DNA of 64,000 nt. Origin: Sphaerisporangium fuscum (lineage in GTDB: Bacteria; Actinomycetota; Actinomycetes; Streptosporangiales; Streptosporangiaceae). Shown one piece after another: positions 61,069 through 64,000 of this stretch; the first letter of the stretch is position 1, and the number at the start of each line of letters is the position of its first letter. The DNA is taken from the NCBI RefSeq assembly GCF_018531465.1, contig NZ_JAHDTF010000013.1, forward strand, positions 211,905 through 275,904. The letters are read 5' to 3'. The position numbers and the translations under genes are program-made. The notes under the pieces are model-generated. The model ran no database searches. It worked only from the letters and a program-made list of their open reading frames with translations, and had not been told where the DNA came from.

Positions 61069-64000
61069 TCACGGGCAGACGTCGCGGAAGGGGACACCCG
61101 GCAGGTACCGCCGCCACTCGTCCGGCGTCAGCGTCCCGCCCGCGCGGGCGCAGACCTCTGCGGCCGTACGCTCCGGGTCGACCGGGACCTCACGCATGAC
61201 GCCGGAGCCGTCCATGGTGCGGAGCACGGCGCCGCCCGAGCCGAAGGCGAAGGACGCCAGGCCGGGAGGGTCCTCGACGGCGACGACCGGTCCCAGCTTC
61301 CGGGGACCGGCCACCTCCACCAGCTGGACTCCCTGCCGGGTCGCGACGGCGGCCACGTCCCCCTTGGAGGAGAAGACGACGCGATCGCCGGGCAGGGTCA
61401 CGTTCAGGTCCGGACCGAGCCGGTCACCGGTGCGCACGTCCCAGAACGCCACCCCGCTGCCGGAGACCGTGGCCAGAGTGTTCCCGTCGGGGCTGAAGGC
61501 GAGGGCCTTCGGCGCCGCGGACACGCGTCCGGGACCGATCGGGTCGCCGGTCTCACGGCCGGTGGCGAGGTCCAGCAACCGGTTGGAGGCGCCCGCCACC
61601 TCGGCGACCGTGGTGCCGCCGGGGCGGAAGACGACCGACGTGTAGCTCTTGAAGTCGATCGTGGTGTGCCACCGGCCGTGCCGCAGGTCCCAGACCAGGA
61701 GCCTGCCGCGCACGTCCGTGCGGTCGGCGGACATTCCCGACGCGCCGATCGCCAGCAGGGAACCGTCACCGTTCACGGCGAGCGACTCCATGTCCCACTC
61801 CTTACCCGGCAGGTCGATCTCGGCCACCTGGACCCTTCTCACGGTGTCCCAGACTCGCACGTGGTGGAGGAGGTCACCGTCGGGGAAGGCGAGGAGCCGG
61901 CCGTCGCCGCTGAAGGCGGGGCGTGCCGGGGCGCCGAACACCGACTCCGAGCTCACGCCGACGGCACCGAGCGGCCGGCGCGTCGTGGCGTCCCATACGG
62001 CCAGCGAGCGCGTCCCCTGGGTCTGGGTCACGACGAGACGGCCGTCCGGACCGAACAGGCCGGACATCCCTCCGCCCGGTGGGGGCGCCGGTGCCGGGAG
62101 CCGGACGGGGTCGACCGCGTCCGCGACGTCGGCGCTCACCACCGTGCCGCCGGTGAGATGGCGCAGGACCGTGCCGTCGAAGCCGGCCCCTTCCGAGGCT
62201 CCCCGGTAGGTCAGCAGCGCCACGCCGTCGGCGACCCGGATCAGCTTGCCGCCCGCCAGCAGCAGCCGCCCGTCCGGGCTGAAACGCAACGGGCCGTCCG
62301 CGCTCCAGCGCACCGGCGACCGGTACGTCAGCGACATTCCCGTCCGCATGTCGAGCAGGTAGACCTGGGAGGTGGTACCGCAGGCCAGGACGTGCCCGTC
62401 CGGGCTGAACGCCACCGCCTCGGCCGTCCCCGCGCACATCCCCGGGTCGTGCCAGTGCGCCACCGGCTTGCCGCTCGGGAGCCGGAGGAGGGCGAAGCGA
62501 TCGGGTTCCCGGCCTCCGGAGAGGGTGACGGCGGCCAGGTCACCGGACGGAGTGTAGGCCGCGTCCCGGATGGCGGCCTGGTCACGGCCGCGGACGATCC
62601 TGCCGGTCCGCGTGTCCCACAGCCCGGCGCCGTACATGTCGCCGAGGGTCACCCACCGGTCGCCGAGTCCGTAGGAGATCTCGTCGAAGAGCCAGGGGCG
62701 CACGAGCTTGCGCTCGCCGACCGGCTCGCCGGTGGTGGTGTCCCACGCCCGTACGGTGTCGCCGGCCACGACGGCGAGGCGGCGTCCGCTGGGGCTGAGG
62801 GCGACGCCGCGGAGCGTCAGACCGGTGATCCGCAGATCGTCCCAGCCGCCGGCCGCGGCGCCCGTGCGCAGGTCGTACACGCGCACTCCCCGGGGGGAGA
62901 CGCTGAAGAGCCTGCGGCCGTCCGCGGTGATCCGCCGTACCGTCTCGCCGCCGGTGTCCGGATCGGTGAAGGAGGTACGCTGCCGCTGCGCCCAGGCGTT
63001 CTGGAGGCTCCCCCGGGTGGCGGGGATGTGGGCCAGCCGCCAGGCGGCGACGCTCAGCAGCATGGCCCGCCGCGGATCGGTGGCGCGCATGGCGTCGGCC
63101 TGGGCGGCGATCCGGCCGGCCTCCGCGGTGTCGCGCTGAGAGGCGATCCGGTTGTTCTGCAGCACGGTGAGAGTGCCGCCGAGCAGCGCGAGGACGAGCA
63201 GGACGGCCAGGGTGACCGTCAGCAGCCGGCGTCGCCACACGCGCCGGCGGGTGGCGGCCTCGCAGGCGTCCAGGAAGTCGCGTTCGAGCGCGGTCGGTGT
63301 CAGGTGGCGACGGCCGGTGACGGCCCAGGGCAGCGCGGCCTCCAGGCGGCTGCCCTGCACGAGATCCGCGGCCCGGCGTCCGTTGGCGTGCCAGTGCCGG
63401 GCGGCGGCCTGGATGCCCGCGTACACGGGCAGGCCTTCGCGTTCGTCGTCGATCCAGGAGCGCAGTCGTGGCCATGCCTGTGCCAGGGCGGGCCGGGCGA
63501 TGACGATGTCACCGCCGCGGGTGCCGAGCAGGTAGGAGAAGACCTCCAGGACGCGCTCCAGCGCCGCCCGCTCCTCGGCCGTCCTGCCCTCCGACAGCTC
63601 CTGCCGGGAGACGGGGCGGGTGGCGATGTCGCCGGCGTCGGTGATCGTGACCATGCGCAGGAACAGGTCGGGGAGCAGATTCCGCTCCGCGGTGGTCAGG
63701 AAGCCGCGGGCGTCCTCGGCCAGCATGCCGAGCGCCGGGTCGTGACTCCTCTCGGCCGGCGTGCCGGCCGCGGCGCCGCCCCCGCCGAGCAACTCGGCCG
63801 GGTCGCCGGTGAACCCGTTGATCAGGCTCAGCAGCAGTTCCCGCGCGCTCGGCCGGGCCGAGGGCTCCTTCTCCAGGGCCCGCCTCACCAGCGGACGCAG
63901 CGAGGCCGGCAGGGGACTCAGATCGGGGTCCACCGACAGCACCCGGTGCATCACCCCGCCCAGGCTCTCGGCCTTGAACGGATCCTCGCCCGTGGCGGCG
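61069..64000 (-). CDS. kinase / STAND-like / WD40 membrane protein, C-terminal part (cut by right edge)
   Basis: The visible 977 residues begin inside a Ser/Thr kinase C-lobe (VRRALEKEPSARPSARELLLSL is the last helix of such domains). Then a region of about 150 residues of the STAND/conflict type (SYLLGTRGGDIVIARPALA), a membrane helix (visible residues about 260-280), an Arg/Ala helix (RDTAEAGRIAAQADAMRATD), and a WD40-type propeller of about 14 blades to the end (e.g. LAFSPDGNTLATVSG). Such combined proteins respond to stress or phage in many actinomycetes; that role is only suggested. The kinase catalytic part lies beyond the window. Confidence 0.85.
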   Translation of the reverse strand, partial: AATGEDPFKAESLGGVMHRVLSVDPDLSPLPASLRPLVRRALEKEPSARPSARELLLSLINGFTGDPAELLGGGGAAAGTPAERSHDPALGMLAEDARGFLTTAERNLLPDLFLRMVTITDAGDIATRPVSRQELSEGRTAEERAALERVLEVFSYLLGTRGGDIVIARPALAQAWPRLRSWIDDEREGLPVYAGIQAAARHWHANGRRAADLVQGSRLEAALPWAVTGRRHLTPTALERDFLDACEAATRRRVWRRRLLTVTLAVLLVLALLGGTLTVLQNNRIASQRDTAEAGRIAAQADAMRATDPRRAMLLSVAAWRLAHIPATRGSLQNAWAQRQRTSFTDPDTGGETVRRITADGRRLFSVSPRGVRVYDLRTGAAAGGWDDLRITGLTLRGVALSPSGRRLAVVAGDTVRAWDTTTGEPVGERKLVRPWLFDEISYGLGDRWVTLGDMYGAGLWDTRTGRIVRGRDQAAIRDAAYTPSGDLAAVTLSGGREPDRFALLRLPSGKPVAHWHDPGMCAGTAEAVAFSPDGHVLACGTTSQVYLLDMRTGMSLTYRSPVRWSADGPLRFSPDGRLLLAGGKLIRVADGVALLTYRGASEGAGFDGTVLRHLTGGTVVSADVADAVDPVRLPAPAPPPGGGMSGLFGPDGRLVVTQTQGTRSLAVWDATTRRPLGAVGVSSESVFGAPARPAFSGDGRLLAFPDGDLLHHVRVWDTVRRVQVAEIDLPGKEWDMESLAVNGDGSLLAIGASGMSADRTDVRGRLLVWDLRHGRWHTTIDFKSYTSVVFRPGGTTVAEVAGASNRLLDLATGRETGDPIGPGRVSAAPKALAFSPDGNTLATVSGSGVAFWDVRTGDRLGPDLNVTLPGDRVVFSSKGDVAAVATRQGVQLVEVAGPRKLGPVVAVEDPPGLASFAFGSGGAVLRTMDGSGVMREVPVDPERTAAEVCARAGGTLTPDEWRRYLPGVPFRDVCP

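Overview
The window is a GC-rich (about 70% or more), actinomycete-type chromosome segment. Signs of this are GTG and ATGA starts, GlgM/GlgC divergence, a SigR/ECF-style sigma factor, a DUF5753-DUF397-ATPase cassette, secreted glycosidases, and class Ia ribonucleotide reductase under a B12 riboswitch. My best guess is a Streptosporangiaceae-like genus (Nonomuraea, Streptosporangium or relatives). That placement rests on gene content and style, not on any search.

Layout. 0-7 kb: end of a PgeF/YfiH-type gene (cut by the left edge), a 31-aa membrane peptide, a DUF4232 lipoprotein, the divergent glgM/glgC pair, a pentapeptide-like membrane protein and an MscS channel. 7-10.5 kb: nrdA-nrdB behind a promoter, a cobalamin riboswitch and an SD-masking hairpin. 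10.5-17.3 kb: a TctC-like lipoprotein, a polytopic membrane protein, a polyprenyl diphosphate synthase and a two-component pair. The spaces between these genes are filled with short tandem duplications. 17.2-20.7 kb: a virginiamycin B lyase gene translationally coupled to an ABC-F ribosomal protection gene, with a divergent TetR regulator, which looks like a compact streptogramin resistance locus. 20.7-25.5 kb: pirin, an ECF sigma factor with a coupled membrane protein, and glmS behind a small conserved gene. 25.8-26.3 kb: four tRNA genes (Gly, Cys, Gly, Val) closed by a textbook terminator.

26.7-31.2 kb: an ATPase-like relic, a sulfotransferase, a MarR/MFS pair, and a broken short-chain dehydrogenase next to a TetR gene with clear operators. 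31.2-39.3 kb: a five-gene histidine-utilisation operon (RpiR regulator, hutU, an M20 amidohydrolase, hutF, hutI) divergent from an ammonia-lyase-like gene whose MIO triad is not canonical. 39.4-48.1 kb: DUF72, a GT-C-like membrane protein, a HigB/HigA-type toxin-antitoxin pair, a WhiJ-like DUF5753/DUF397/RsbW-like cassette with a SAM methyltransferase, a Bcr/CflA transporter and a zinc-ribbon tail-anchored protein. 48.3-52.2 kb: a chelatase-like protein and a GCS2 ligase separated by a long inverted repeat, then an unrecognised protein. 52.2-56.3 kb: secreted GH29 fucosidase and GH27 galactosidase genes with near-identical C-terminal carbohydrate-binding modules, behind two palindromic operators. 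56.4-64 kb: a Clp_N-HTH protein with a leaderless, doubly palindromic promoter, an IlvD/Edd sugar-acid dehydratase, a NarL-type two-component system, and the C-terminal part of a kinase/STAND-like/WD40 protein cut by the right edge.

Most genes are ordinary for such a genome. The parts most worth a second look are the vgb/ABC-F operon, the self-regulating Clp_N-HTH gene, the HAL-like protein with a Gly-Thr-Gly triad, the M20 enzyme in the hut operon, and the cluster of tandem duplications between 10.5 and 20 kb. All functional calls are from reading the sequence; no database search was run.
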